Below, in pieces: positions 17,322 to 24,905 of a DNA stretch of 47,428 nt. The DNA is from Desulfosudis oleivorans (GTDB taxonomy: Bacteria > Desulfobacterota > Desulfobacteria > Desulfobacterales > SURF-7). Position numbers and translations under genes: made by a program. The notes beneath the pieces were generated by a model. That model did not search any database, was not told the DNA's origin, and worked only from the letters and a program-made list of their open reading frames with translations. Position 1 is the first letter of the stretch. Each line of letters opens with the position of its first letter. The stretch lies in assembly GCA_020723325.1 (NCBI GenBank), contig DYJD01000042.1:1-47428 (forward strand), given 5' to 3'.

Positions 17322-19421
17322 TTAAAAATCCCGAAAAGCATCTTCATTGTTCATGGGTAAAACGTTATCATGAATATCTGTATGAGTTCTGCTCTTACGT
17401 GGGGTGGTCGATAAGGATAGTTGTTTTTTAGAAGATGCTTTTCCGCCGCTAACCATTTGTTTTTTAGTGGTGGTTCCCGTTTTTCTTCGCCCGTTATCGC
17501 CTTGAAGAATTTGGACCATCACGCCCATATTTTGATTCAATTCTTCAGCCTGGGAAGAGAGTTCTTCTGTTGCGGCTGCGTTGGACTGCACGATTTTATC
17601 CATCTCGGCCACAGCTTTATTCACCTGGGAGATCCCGGCAGATTGTTCATTGGATGCTGCCGATATTTCAGCCACAAGGCCGCCGACTTTACTGGAGGTG
17701 GAGGACACCTCGTTGAAGGCTTCATTTGTTTTTAAAACAAGGTCAGACCCTTCTTTTATTTTTTTGACTGTTCCGTCGATCAAGGTCGACGTGTTTTTAG
17801 CCGCTTCCGAAGCCCGCATGGCCAGATTCCTGACCTCGTCGGCCACTACGGCAAAGCCTGCCCCGGCTTCACCGGCGCGTGCGGCTTCCACGGCGGCGTT
17901 CAATGCCAGCAGGTTGGTCTGGAAGGCGATTTCGTCGATGGTTTTAATGATCTTGGAGGTTTCCTCGCTGGCCTTGGTGATTTCATTCATGGCTTTGGTA
18001 AGATCATTCATGGACAAATTGGCCCGTTCTACCACTTTATTGGCGGTCTTCATGAGGTTGTCCGCCTGGCTGGCGCTTTCCGCGTTTGCATTGGTCATGG
18101 TAGACATTTCTTCAAGTGAAGAGGATGTTTCCTCCAGGCTGGCGGCTTGCTGACTCGATCCGCTGGCGATGTTCTGACTTGCGCTCGATACCATGTCTGC
18201 GCCGGTCGAGAGACTTTCAAGCACTTCGGCAAACTGCTCGCGCACCGTTTCGAGTTCATGGGCGCTGAAGGTCTTGAGCCCCATGAATATCTGCCGAATC
18301 GGCTTGATTATGGCACTTGAAAGGAGCAGAGAAACAGCGATGGCAATAAGGATGGCGCAGATGATACCGCCCACGATGGTGAGGCTGGCACTATTGGTTG
18401 TCTCGATTGCAGCTTTATTACGCTCCTCCAAAAGCTTTTGCTCTCTTCCGATGAAAGTCGCAATCATGCCCCGGAACTTGTCAAAAAATTCCTTTCCTTT
18501 TGCTTCGCCTTCAATACGAGCGATATCATCCATTGTTTTCGAGTCACCGATTTCCTTGCGAAGGGCGATATCCTTTGCTACAACTTTGGTATCCCAGTCC
18601 GTGATGGTGGATTTGATCTCCGATAACAGTTGAACTTGAGACGGGTTGTCGGATACGGTTTTGCTGAGCGCGTCGATGTGCTCATAGAATTCCTTTTTGC
18701 CCTGATTGTAGGGTTCCAGGAACTCATCCATACCAGCCAGCAGATACCCACGCACCCCAGTCTCCATATTGATGGCGGATTCCAGAATCTTGTTTGCCGA
18801 TAGAATGACCTTATAGGTATGTTCCACCCAATTGGCGGCTTCAGAAGAGGCTCCGCTGGAAACATTGCCTTGTTTTAAAGAGCTTTTCCGCTCCTCTAAC
18901 AACTTTTCTTCCCTGTTTACAAATACGGCAACTTGCCCCCGGAACTTGTCAAAATAAACCTTTCCTTCTTTTTTCCGCACCTGGGCGGCCATGTCATTCA
19001 TTGATTTTGCATCACCGATTTGCCGGCGCAATGCGATCTCAGGTTCGGTTACCTTTTCATTCCACTTTCCGATCACATCCTTGATTTCAGCCAGAAGCTG
19101 AACCTGGGCGGGGTTGTCGGACACCGTGTTCGAGAGGGATGAAACCAGCTCGGAAAATTTCTTTTGACCGTCTTTATAGGGATCAAGAAATTCCTCTTTT
19201 CCAGCTAACAAATACCCACGCATGCCGGTCTCCATGTTGATCGCGCTTTCGAGAATATTGTTGGCCTGGGCAATGACTTTATAGGTATGTTGAACCCAGT
19301 CGGAGGTTTGATTCAAATGCTTGATGCTATTATTGCTGATAAAACCGATAATCGCCAGTATGACCAGGGTGATGCTGCTTCCCATCAGGATTTTCGCCTT
19401 TAATGATATTTTTTTAAACAT
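17322..19421 (-). CDS. Chemoreceptor with duplicated CHASE3 sensor domain
   Basis: A 699-residue receptor. After TM1 (about 10-32) come two CHASE3-type helical domains in tandem (about 38-190 and 205-350). They share the motif [18 protein letters not shown] and end in parallel ways ([12 protein letters not shown] and [12 protein letters not shown]). TM2 is near 358-382. The signalling tip is present, and a flexible Lys/Ser/Thr linker leads to a C-terminal AFRDF, which fits the CheR-tether consensus. The ATG at 19421 has a perfect GGAGG five bases ahead and makes a normal signal anchor; the longer frame adds ten unsupported residues. It lies 53 bases after cheW in the same operon. Confidence 0.93.
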   Translation of the reverse strand: MFKKISLKAKILMGSSITLVILAIIGFISNNSIKHLNQTSDWVQHTYKVIAQANNILESAINMETGMRGYLLAGKEEFLDPYKDGQKKFSELVSSLSNTVSDNPAQVQLLAEIKDVIGKWNEKVTEPEIALRRQIGDAKSMNDMAAQVRKKEGKVYFDKFRGQVAVFVNREEKLLEERKSSLKQGNVSSGASSEAANWVEHTYKVILSANKILESAINMETGVRGYLLAGMDEFLEPYNQGKKEFYEHIDALSKTVSDNPSQVQLLSEIKSTITDWDTKVVAKDIALRKEIGDSKTMDDIARIEGEAKGKEFFDKFRGMIATFIGREQKLLEERNKAAIETTNSASLTIVGGIICAILIAIAVSLLLSSAIIKPIRQIFMGLKTFSAHELETVREQFAEVLESLSTGADMVSSASQNIASGSSQQAASLEETSSSLEEMSTMTNANAESASQADNLMKTANKVVERANLSMNDLTKAMNEITKASEETSKIIKTIDEIAFQTNLLALNAAVEAARAGEAGAGFAVVADEVRNLAMRASEAAKNTSTLIDGTVKKIKEGSDLVLKTNEAFNEVSSTSSKVGGLVAEISAASNEQSAGISQVNKAVAEMDKIVQSNAAATEELSSQAEELNQNMGVMVQILQGDNGRRKTGTTTKKQMVSGGKASSKKQLSLSTTPRKSRTHTDIHDNVLPMNNEDAFRDF

Positions 19422-19474
19422 GATTTCCTCCGTCAAATTTATGAATTGCAATTGGATCAGTATGTACTATTCTC

Positions 19475-19984
19475 TCATGCTGCCTTATCGATCAACACCA
19501 GTTCTTCGGTGGTGAGCACCCGGTCAATATCGAGCAGGATCTTCACGCCGCCCTGCATTTTGGCCATACCCAGGATGTAGTCCGTGTTCAAACGGGTGCC
19601 GAAGGTAGGGGTGTCCTCAATGTCGTTCCCCTTGATGTTCAGCACTTCCGAAACCGAGTCCACCACGATGCCGATGATGATGGTGCCTGTGGGACCCTGG
19701 ATTTCCACCACGATGATGCAGGTGCGTTCGGTATAATCCGTCGACGGCAGGCCGAAGCGCAGCCTCAAATCCACTACCGGGATGACTTTGCCCCGCAGAT
19801 TGATGACACCCTTGACAAAGGCCGGGGTGCGCGGCACAGATGTGATGGGCATCATGCCGATGATCTCCTTAATTTTGAGGATGCTGATGCCGTACTCCTC
19901 CTTGGCCATGCTGAAGGTCAGGTACTTGCCTTCGCGGTTGGCCGCTGCCTTAATCGCTTGATTCATGATTTTGGTTTCGTTCAT
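19475..19984 (-). CDS. cheW: Chemotaxis coupling protein CheW
   Basis: A 169-residue CheW. The SH3-like double barrel begins GKYLTFSMAKEEYGISILKIKEIIG. It carries the classic NLRGKVIPVVDLRLRFGLP and the central VDSVSEVLNI segment that contacts CheA and receptors. It couples receptors to a CheA kinase, which is not in the window. The second ATG (19984) is preferred because GGGGGTGG precedes it; the ATG at 19996 has no ribosome site. It sits between the receiver-DHp gene and the CHASE3 receptor gene. Confidence 0.95.
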   Translation of the reverse strand: MNETKIMNQAIKAAANREGKYLTFSMAKEEYGISILKIKEIIGMMPITSVPRTPAFVKGVINLRGKVIPVVDLRLRFGLPSTDYTERTCIIVVEIQGPTGTIIIGIVVDSVSEVLNIKGNDIEDTPTFGTRLNTDYILGMAKMQGGVKILLDIDRVLTTEELVLIDKAA

Positions 19985-20004
19985 TTCCACCCCCATTTAA
20001 CGAC

Positions 20005-20070
20005 AATTAGGAATTAAGAATTATGAATTGTGGTGTTCCATCCTTTTTATTCCGAGTTCCGCGTTCGGCA
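20005..20070. repeat. Composite dispersed repeat at the 3' end of the receiver-DHp gene
   Basis: Two dispersed motifs are joined. The first, at 20005-20049 (AATTAGGAATTAAGAATTA then TGAATTGTGGTGTTCCATCC), recurs at 36600-36657. The second, at 20050-20070 (TTCCGAGTTCCGCGTTCGGC), recurs at 20819-20859 and 47345-47372. The repeat supplies the stop codon at 20021 and the last residues of the receiver-DHp protein (PNAELGIKRMEHHNS). Confidence 0.75.
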
Positions 20071-20662
20071 GGTTCCGCGCTCGACTCAGAAGTTCATTGT
20101 TCAACTCCATGACTTTTTCAGCTGCCTTGCTGATCACCGACAGGGAGGAGTGCAGGGACTGTGAAGCTTTGTCCCGGTTTTCGGAAACGGTCTGATTCAA
20201 TTCCACCATTCCCTGGATGATAAAAAGCAAATTGTTGATCTGATGACCCAATTTTGAAAAAGCGCTCCAGGGTTCCCGGTGATTTTTCCGGCGGGCTTCT
20301 TCCTTCCCCACCCGGTGGATTTCCGCCAGAACTTCATCCGGGGTGAAGGGTTTTTCCAGAAAGCCACTGAAACCGACATGGATAGCCCGCACAACGGTTT
20401 TCTTGTCGGCATAGGCCGTCATGAGGATGACGGCTTGCTGATGGCCCTGTTCCCGGATTTTATCCAGCAAAGTAAAACCGTCCATGCCCGGCATGTTATA
20501 GTCGGTGATGATGAGCGCGATCTGTTCGCCTTGGCAGCGGAGGATGTCCAGTACTGCGTGGGCTTCATAAGCTTCCAGCACTTGGTAGCCGGCGGCGGTC
20601 AGGCTGATGCGCAAACTATTCAACTGTTTCACATCATCGTCCACGATGATTATTTTTTTCAT
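20021..20662 (-). CDS. Response regulator fused to a DHp-like histidine domain without ATPase
   Basis: A 213-residue protein. The receiver domain (1-120) has Asp8/Asp9, phospho-acceptor Asp54 (IITDYNMPGMDG), Thr82 and Lys104 (EKPF). The C-terminal part (about 132-195) resembles a histidine-kinase dimerisation domain: SKLGHQINNLLFIIQG has the H-box spacing with His140 and is followed by a second long helix. No ATPase domain follows. It could be a phosphotransfer protein or a receiver-controlled scaffold. The final 15 residues come from a dispersed repeat. It sits 15 bases after the HBM receptor and 36 before cheW, so it belongs to the chemosensory operon. The DHp role is inferred. Confidence 0.85.
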   Translation of the reverse strand: MKKIIIVDDDVKQLNSLRISLTAAGYQVLEAYEAHAVLDILRCQGEQIALIITDYNMPGMDGFTLLDKIREQGHQQAVILMTAYADKKTVVRAIHVGFSGFLEKPFTPDEVLAEIHRVGKEEARRKNHREPWSAFSKLGHQINNLLFIIQGMVELNQTVSENRDKASQSLHSSLSVISKAAEKVMELNNELLSRARNLPNAELGIKRMEHHNS

Positions 20663-20677
20663 GGGAGCCTCTTTTCT

Positions 20678-22864
20678 TTAGAAGTCCTTAAAATCGTCTT
20701 CCATGGGAATGACTTCCTCCGGCCGACGAATTTCCTTGGGGATTTGGACCAGAGCGCTTTTGACCGGACGTATTCTGAGTTCAGTTTTCCCAGTTTGCCG
20801 AGTTCTATCCGGTATTATTCCGCGTTCGGCATGTTCCACTCTCCGAGTTCCACTTTGGGCAGCTCTGCCCATCATGGCCACCAGTTCATCCACCATGTTT
20901 TTCATCTGGCCGGCCTGGGCATTCATTTCTTCCGAAGCCGAGGCGGATTCCTCGGCATTGGCGGCGTTCTGCTGGGTGACCTTGTCCATTTCGGTGACGG
21001 ATTTGTTGATCTGCTCGATACCCTGGGCCTGTTCGCCGGAGGAAGCCGCGATTTCGCTGATCAGTTGGCCCACCTTGATATTGCTTTCAGCCACTTGTTG
21101 AAAAGCCTCATTGGTGCGACCCACCAGCTCCGAGCCGTCTTTCACTTTTTTCACCGTGCCCTCGATGAGGTTGGCGGTGTTTTTAGCCGCCTCGGAGGCG
21201 CGCATGGCCAGATTGCGCACTTCATCCGCCACCACCGCAAAGCCGGCTCCGGCTTCGCCGGCCCGGGCCGCCTCCACTGCCGCGTTCAGGGCCAGCAGAT
21301 TGGTCTGGAAGGCGATCTCATCGATGGTCTTGATGATCTTGGAGGTCTCCTCACTGGCCTTGGAAATCGCCTTCATGGAATCGGTCAGACGGGCCATGGA
21401 ATCGTTGGCGGCCTTCACCACATTGCTGGTTTCGGCCATCAGGACATTGGCCTGATCCGCATTGGCGGCATTCTGTTTGGTCATGGAGGACATTTCCTCC
21501 AGGGAAGACGAACTTTCCTCGATGGCGGCGGCCTGCTGACTGGCCCCTTCGGCCAGAGACTGGCTGGAAGTCGATACCTGCATGGAAGCGGCGGACACTT
21601 GCTCCGACCCTTCATACAAGTTGTCGATGATTTGTTTCAAGGCCCGGGTGATGCCGCGGGTAATGAAAAACGCGAGTAGGCCTCCAAGCACCACGGCCCC
21701 AACACCCAGAACCAAGGCAATGCCACCGTTGCGGACAGCGTTTTCCGTTGTGGCAATGATCTTGGCATCCCCCTTGTCTTCGGATTCCTTATGCAGGGCT
21801 TCCACCAACGGTTCCACCTGATGCGCGGCGCTGCGCATTTTCTCCATCAAACCGTCGATTTCGGCATTCTCACCCACCAGATCGTCAAAGGCCTTTTGGT
21901 AACTGTTCAAGACGTTTTCCGTTTCCCGGACGTGTTCGGCAAGGACCCCCGAGGTTCGAAAGGCTTCCAGCAAGACCGCCGCCGCCGCATGGGTCTTGGT
22001 GACATATTCCTTGTCGTTGCGCAGCAGGTAGTCCTTCTCGTTTCTGCGGATGGTCAGTAAAAGTTTGCCGGCATTGGGCACATGGACATTACCGATGGCG
22101 GTTTCCATTTCCCTGGCCGCGGCCCGCATGGCCTTTTCTTCCTGATCCGCGCCGCTACCGGCCTTGAGCAGGGCTTGAAAAGCCACCTTGTAGGCATTCA
22201 ATGCTTTCTTCTGGGCATTTTTTTCATTTTCCGCACAGGCGCTCTTGTCCAGGAGGGTTTCATAATCGGACATGGCTTTCAGGAATTTGGATTTATAGTC
22301 ATTCTCCTGGGTATGGATAAAATCCTTTTCATATCGCCGCATCTGCAACAGGGCGATATACAGGTCTTCAACATCGTGCTCTTTCAAAATGGTTTCCAGC
22401 TTGTGGGCCGCGTTCCGGAATTCTCCTTGCAGGCCGCTGGTGTGGTCCAGGCCCCGGACTTTCCAGGCCGCCACCACCCCTTGGAAGGCACTGTCATACG
22501 CTTCGATGAATCGGCCAATGGCGGTTGCTTTTTCTACGGCCGAAGGATAATTATATTGGGACCCCAAGGCGATCACCGCCTGGCTGTGTTCCTTCAAGTC
22601 CGCGATATTTTTTTTCAGGCTGTCCACATATTTTTCCTCCCGCCGCATGAGAAAATCCTTTTCATTGCGGCGGCATTGCAGGGTCAGGGCCGTGATCTTG
22701 TCCGAATGGTTGGTGATGGCGATTTCCTCGTTCATCAGATTTCGAAAGGAAGTGGTGGTGCGTGTGATCTCATAATGGTAAATGCCCATGACCAGGGTCA
22801 ATAGAACCATCACAAAACCGAATCCACCAGCGATTTTTGCACCGATTCCCCATTTTGTTTTCAT
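20678..22864 (-). CDS. Chemoreceptor with long helical HBM-type sensor
   Basis: A 728-residue receptor. TM1 is at about 9-30. A very long helical periplasmic domain (about 35-380) has the motif RRNEKDFL three times (CRRNEKDFLMRRE, MRRYEKDFIHTQE, IRRNEKDYLLRND), as in helical bimodular (HBM) sensors that bind organic acids. TM2 is near 385-408. The methylation helices and signalling tip ([19 protein letters not shown]) follow. The C-terminal linker is partly encoded by a dispersed repeat (20819-20859), and the protein ends DDFKDF, fitting the CheR-tether consensus. The ATG at 22864 overlaps the upstream stop (ATGA) and AGGAGG lies four bases ahead. Confidence 0.93.
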   Translation of the reverse strand: MKTKWGIGAKIAGGFGFVMVLLTLVMGIYHYEITRTTTSFRNLMNEEIAITNHSDKITALTLQCRRNEKDFLMRREEKYVDSLKKNIADLKEHSQAVIALGSQYNYPSAVEKATAIGRFIEAYDSAFQGVVAAWKVRGLDHTSGLQGEFRNAAHKLETILKEHDVEDLYIALLQMRRYEKDFIHTQENDYKSKFLKAMSDYETLLDKSACAENEKNAQKKALNAYKVAFQALLKAGSGADQEEKAMRAAAREMETAIGNVHVPNAGKLLLTIRRNEKDYLLRNDKEYVTKTHAAAAVLLEAFRTSGVLAEHVRETENVLNSYQKAFDDLVGENAEIDGLMEKMRSAAHQVEPLVEALHKESEDKGDAKIIATTENAVRNGGIALVLGVGAVVLGGLLAFFITRGITRALKQIIDNLYEGSEQVSAASMQVSTSSQSLAEGASQQAAAIEESSSSLEEMSSMTKQNAANADQANVLMAETSNVVKAANDSMARLTDSMKAISKASEETSKIIKTIDEIAFQTNLLALNAAVEAARAGEAGAGFAVVADEVRNLAMRASEAAKNTANLIEGTVKKVKDGSELVGRTNEAFQQVAESNIKVGQLISEIAASSGEQAQGIEQINKSVTEMDKVTQQNAANAEESASASEEMNAQAGQMKNMVDELVAMMGRAAQSGTRRVEHAERGIIPDRTRQTGKTELRIRPVKSALVQIPKEIRRPEEVIPMEDDFKDF
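20819..20859. repeat. Dispersed repeat inside the HBM receptor coding sequence
   Basis: TTCCGCGTTCGGCATGTTCC followed by ACTCTCCGAGTTCC belongs to the same family as 20050-20070 and 47345-47372. It encodes part of the disordered linker (RRVEHAERGI) between the signalling domain and the C-terminal tether, keeping the frame open. Confidence 0.65.
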
Positions 22865-23262
22865 ACAGCCTCCTGACAAAATGAAATGTTTTTGTTACTT
22901 GTTTTTTCCAGCATATTGCCGATGACCTCCCGGACATCCTGGAAATCGCTGTCCCTATAACTGACAAAACGGGGGTACAGGATATGTCCGAGGGCTACGG
23001 TTTCCCGACCATGATCCGGCAGGATCAGGACAATGCGCAGTCCGTCCAGAAAATCCGCCAGGCGGGTGATGCGTTTCAGTTCGGCCTTGTCGGCGATCAT
23101 CAACACCAGCAGGTCTTCCCGGATGAGGTTTTGCCGAAGCCTGCGGTTGAGGGCGCGTGTATCGGTCAGGAGTTCCATGGGATTGTTGCGAATATAGGGG
23201 GCGATCACCTGGAGTAGTTTTTGTTGCTGCTTTTCATCAGAGGCGAATATCAACAGGCTCAT
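22861..23262 (-). CDS. Small receiver-like protein, first gene of the chemosensory operon
   Basis: A 133-residue protein that I do not recognise by name. It starts MSLLIFASDEKQQQKLLQVI and continues with alternating strands and helices (LLVLMIADKAELKRI, LRIVLILPDHGRETVALGHI, YPRFVSYRDSDFQDV), which looks like a receiver fold without the conserved Asp/Lys set. The ATG at 23262 has AAGGAA upstream; the longer frame to 23334 lacks one. Its stop overlaps the receptor start (ATGA), so it is coupled to the chemoreceptor. Possible roles are adaptor or regulator of the array; this is inference. Confidence 0.75.
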   Translation of the reverse strand: MSLLIFASDEKQQQKLLQVIAPYIRNNPMELLTDTRALNRRLRQNLIREDLLVLMIADKAELKRITRLADFLDGLRIVLILPDHGRETVALGHILYPRFVSYRDSDFQDVREVIGNMLEKTSNKNISFCQEAV

Positions 23263-23329
23263 AATGCTTCCTTGGTTACAGGGGTTGATGCTTGAAAACC
23301 AACCAGCGAACTTCTGGCTGACCATGCCT

Positions 23330-23345
23330 TTCACAAGACATGCCA
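23330..23345 (-). promoter_or_regulatory. Sigma-54-like promoter element before the chemosensory operon
   Basis: On the minus strand the sequence TGGCATG-TCTT-GTGAA matches the -24 box (TGGCAYG) well, and the -12 box only partly (the usual GC is GA). It lies about 68 bases before the ATG at 23262. The spacing to the two upstream dyads fits an NtrC-type promoter. The -12 mismatch keeps confidence low. Confidence 0.35.
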
Positions 23346-23440
23346 GTTTTTTCTGAGCCGTCCGATCAGTTCGATATCTTAAATTTTCAAACGGATAGCA
23401 AATCAGGTCAGGAAGGCGGAAAACCTTTTAGGGGATTCCA

Positions 23441-23477
23441 TCCGGGAAAACCGGACAGATAATCCGGGTAAACCGGA
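23441..23477. promoter_or_regulatory. Two 15-bp dyads, candidate enhancer for the NtrC-type activator
   Basis: TCCGG-GAAAA-CCGGA (23441-23455) and TCCGG-GTAAA-CCGGA (23463-23477) are near-identical inverted repeats with centres 22 bp apart, two helical turns. They sit just after the stop of the sigma-54 activator gene and about 130-150 bp upstream of the start predicted from the sigma-54-like element. No T-run follows, which argues against a terminator. Confidence 0.5.
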
Positions 23478-23486
23478 GAAAGGGAA

Positions 23487-24905
23487 TTACAAAGTCATTT
23501 TGTGCTGTTTCAACAGTTCATAAAAGCGGGAGCGGGAAAGCCCTGAAATGCGCAAAGCGTTATCCACATTGTTGCCGCTGGCTTGGACCAGGGCGTACAA
23601 ATATTGTTTTTCCGCCTTTTCCAGCGCGGCTCTTCGAAAAGCCTTGAAGGTGGTCAGGGCCGCTGGAAAAACCTCACCTGGGGATGCGGGCGCGGCCTGG
23701 TCCAGTGCCATGGGCATGGCCCGCCCCAGCCCCTGCTGAATGGCATGCAGCCGGATATTCTGAGGCAGATGGCGGGAGATCAGGGTCAAGTCCGGACCGG
23801 CATTGGACAAGGCCGTTTCCAGGGCGCAGATCAGTTCCCGGACATTGCCGGGCCATGAATAGCGGTTGAGGGTTTCCAGAAAATCCGAAGAAACCCCCTT
23901 GAAACCAGTCCGGTTGCGTTCACAGATCCGGGCCAGGTAATGAAAAACCAGGGGGTTGATATCCTCGGTGCGCTCCCGTAACGGGCTCAAGCGGATGTCG
24001 ATGGTACGGATGCGATACAGAAGGTCCTCGCGGAAATGGCCTTCCGCGGTCATCCGGTCCAAATCACGGTTGGTGGCGGCGATGAGCCGGAAATCGCTGG
24101 CCCGTTCCTGGCGGGCACCCACCGGCCGAAACTTGTGCTCCTGCAGCACCCGCAGGAAAACCTTCTGGATGTCAAGGGGCATTTCACCCACTTCATCCAA
24201 AAACAGAGTGCCGCCGTCAGCCTGGGCCACCAGCCCTTCCCGGGTGGTGTCCGCGCCGGTGTAAGCCCCTTTTTCATGGCCGAACAGCAGGCTTTCCACC
24301 AGGGTGCCGGGCAGGGCCGCGCAATCCACCACCACCAGGCTGGCCTTGGCACGGGCGCTGTTGGCATGGATGGCCCGGGCAAAAACCTCTTTGCCGGTGC
24401 CGGTTTCCCCGGAAATGAGCACATTGGCATCCCCGGCCGCGGCCCGGGCCACTTGGTCGAAACAAGCTTTCAATGCCGGGCTTTCGCCCACGATGCTGCC
24501 GACGTTCAAGGCCACCGGGGTCACGCGGCATTGGGATTTTTCTCTGCGAAAGTCCAGCACCTGTTTCAAGGAAAGGGTGATGTCCTTGGGGGAAGCGTTT
24601 TTCTGGATATAATCCCAGGCCCCGCTTTTAACCGCGATCTCAGCACCGTTGGAATTGCCGAACCCGGTCATAATGATCACTTCCGGCTCCGAGGGGACCC
24701 TGCGGATGTCGGTAATAAGGTCTAAACCGCAGCCGTCCGGCATTTGGACATCCAACAGGACCACGTCATAGTTTTCCTGTTTGACAGCCGCCAGGCCTTG
24801 GCTCAAGGTCTTGCTCCAAAACGCTTCGCAGCCCATGCGGCGGATCATGGCGCCCAAAGTGGTATAAATTCCCTGATCATCATCGATAATGAGAATTTTC
24901 TCCAT
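23487..24905 (-). CDS. NtrC-family sigma-54-dependent response regulator
   Basis: A 472-residue regulator. The receiver (1-120) has phospho-acceptor Asp52 (VLLDVQMPDG) and Lys102, though the usual KP is KN. The AAA+ domain (about 135-365) has Walker A GETGTGKE (166-173), the sigma-54 contact loop GAYTGA (213-218), Walker B GGTLFLDEVGEM, and arginine-finger regions. A Fis-type helix-turn-helix forms the C-terminus (NNVDNALRISGLSRSRFYEL). It remodels sigma-54 RNA polymerase when phosphorylated, probably by one of the two kinases encoded just upstream. Its ATG overlaps the kinase gene end by 26 bases. The likely target is the chemosensory operon directly downstream. Confidence 0.95.
   Translation of the reverse strand: MEKILIIDDDQGIYTTLGAMIRRMGCEAFWSKTLSQGLAAVKQENYDVVLLDVQMPDGCGLDLITDIRRVPSEPEVIIMTGFGNSNGAEIAVKSGAWDYIQKNASPKDITLSLKQVLDFRREKSQCRVTPVALNVGSIVGESPALKACFDQVARAAAGDANVLISGETGTGKEVFARAIHANSARAKASLVVVDCAALPGTLVESLLFGHEKGAYTGADTTREGLVAQADGGTLFLDEVGEMPLDIQKVFLRVLQEHKFRPVGARQERASDFRLIAATNRDLDRMTAEGHFREDLLYRIRTIDIRLSPLRERTEDINPLVFHYLARICERNRTGFKGVSSDFLETLNRYSWPGNVRELICALETALSNAGPDLTLISRHLPQNIRLHAIQQGLGRAMPMALDQAAPASPGEVFPAALTTFKAFRRAALEKAEKQYLYALVQASGNNVDNALRISGLSRSRFYELLKQHKMTL

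Noticed and set aside
20279-21679. A 466-codon plus-strand frame opposite the HBM chemoreceptor
   Set aside because: Repetitive His/Gly/Leu-rich translation typical of the antisense of receptor coiled coils. The receptor on the minus strand is unambiguous.
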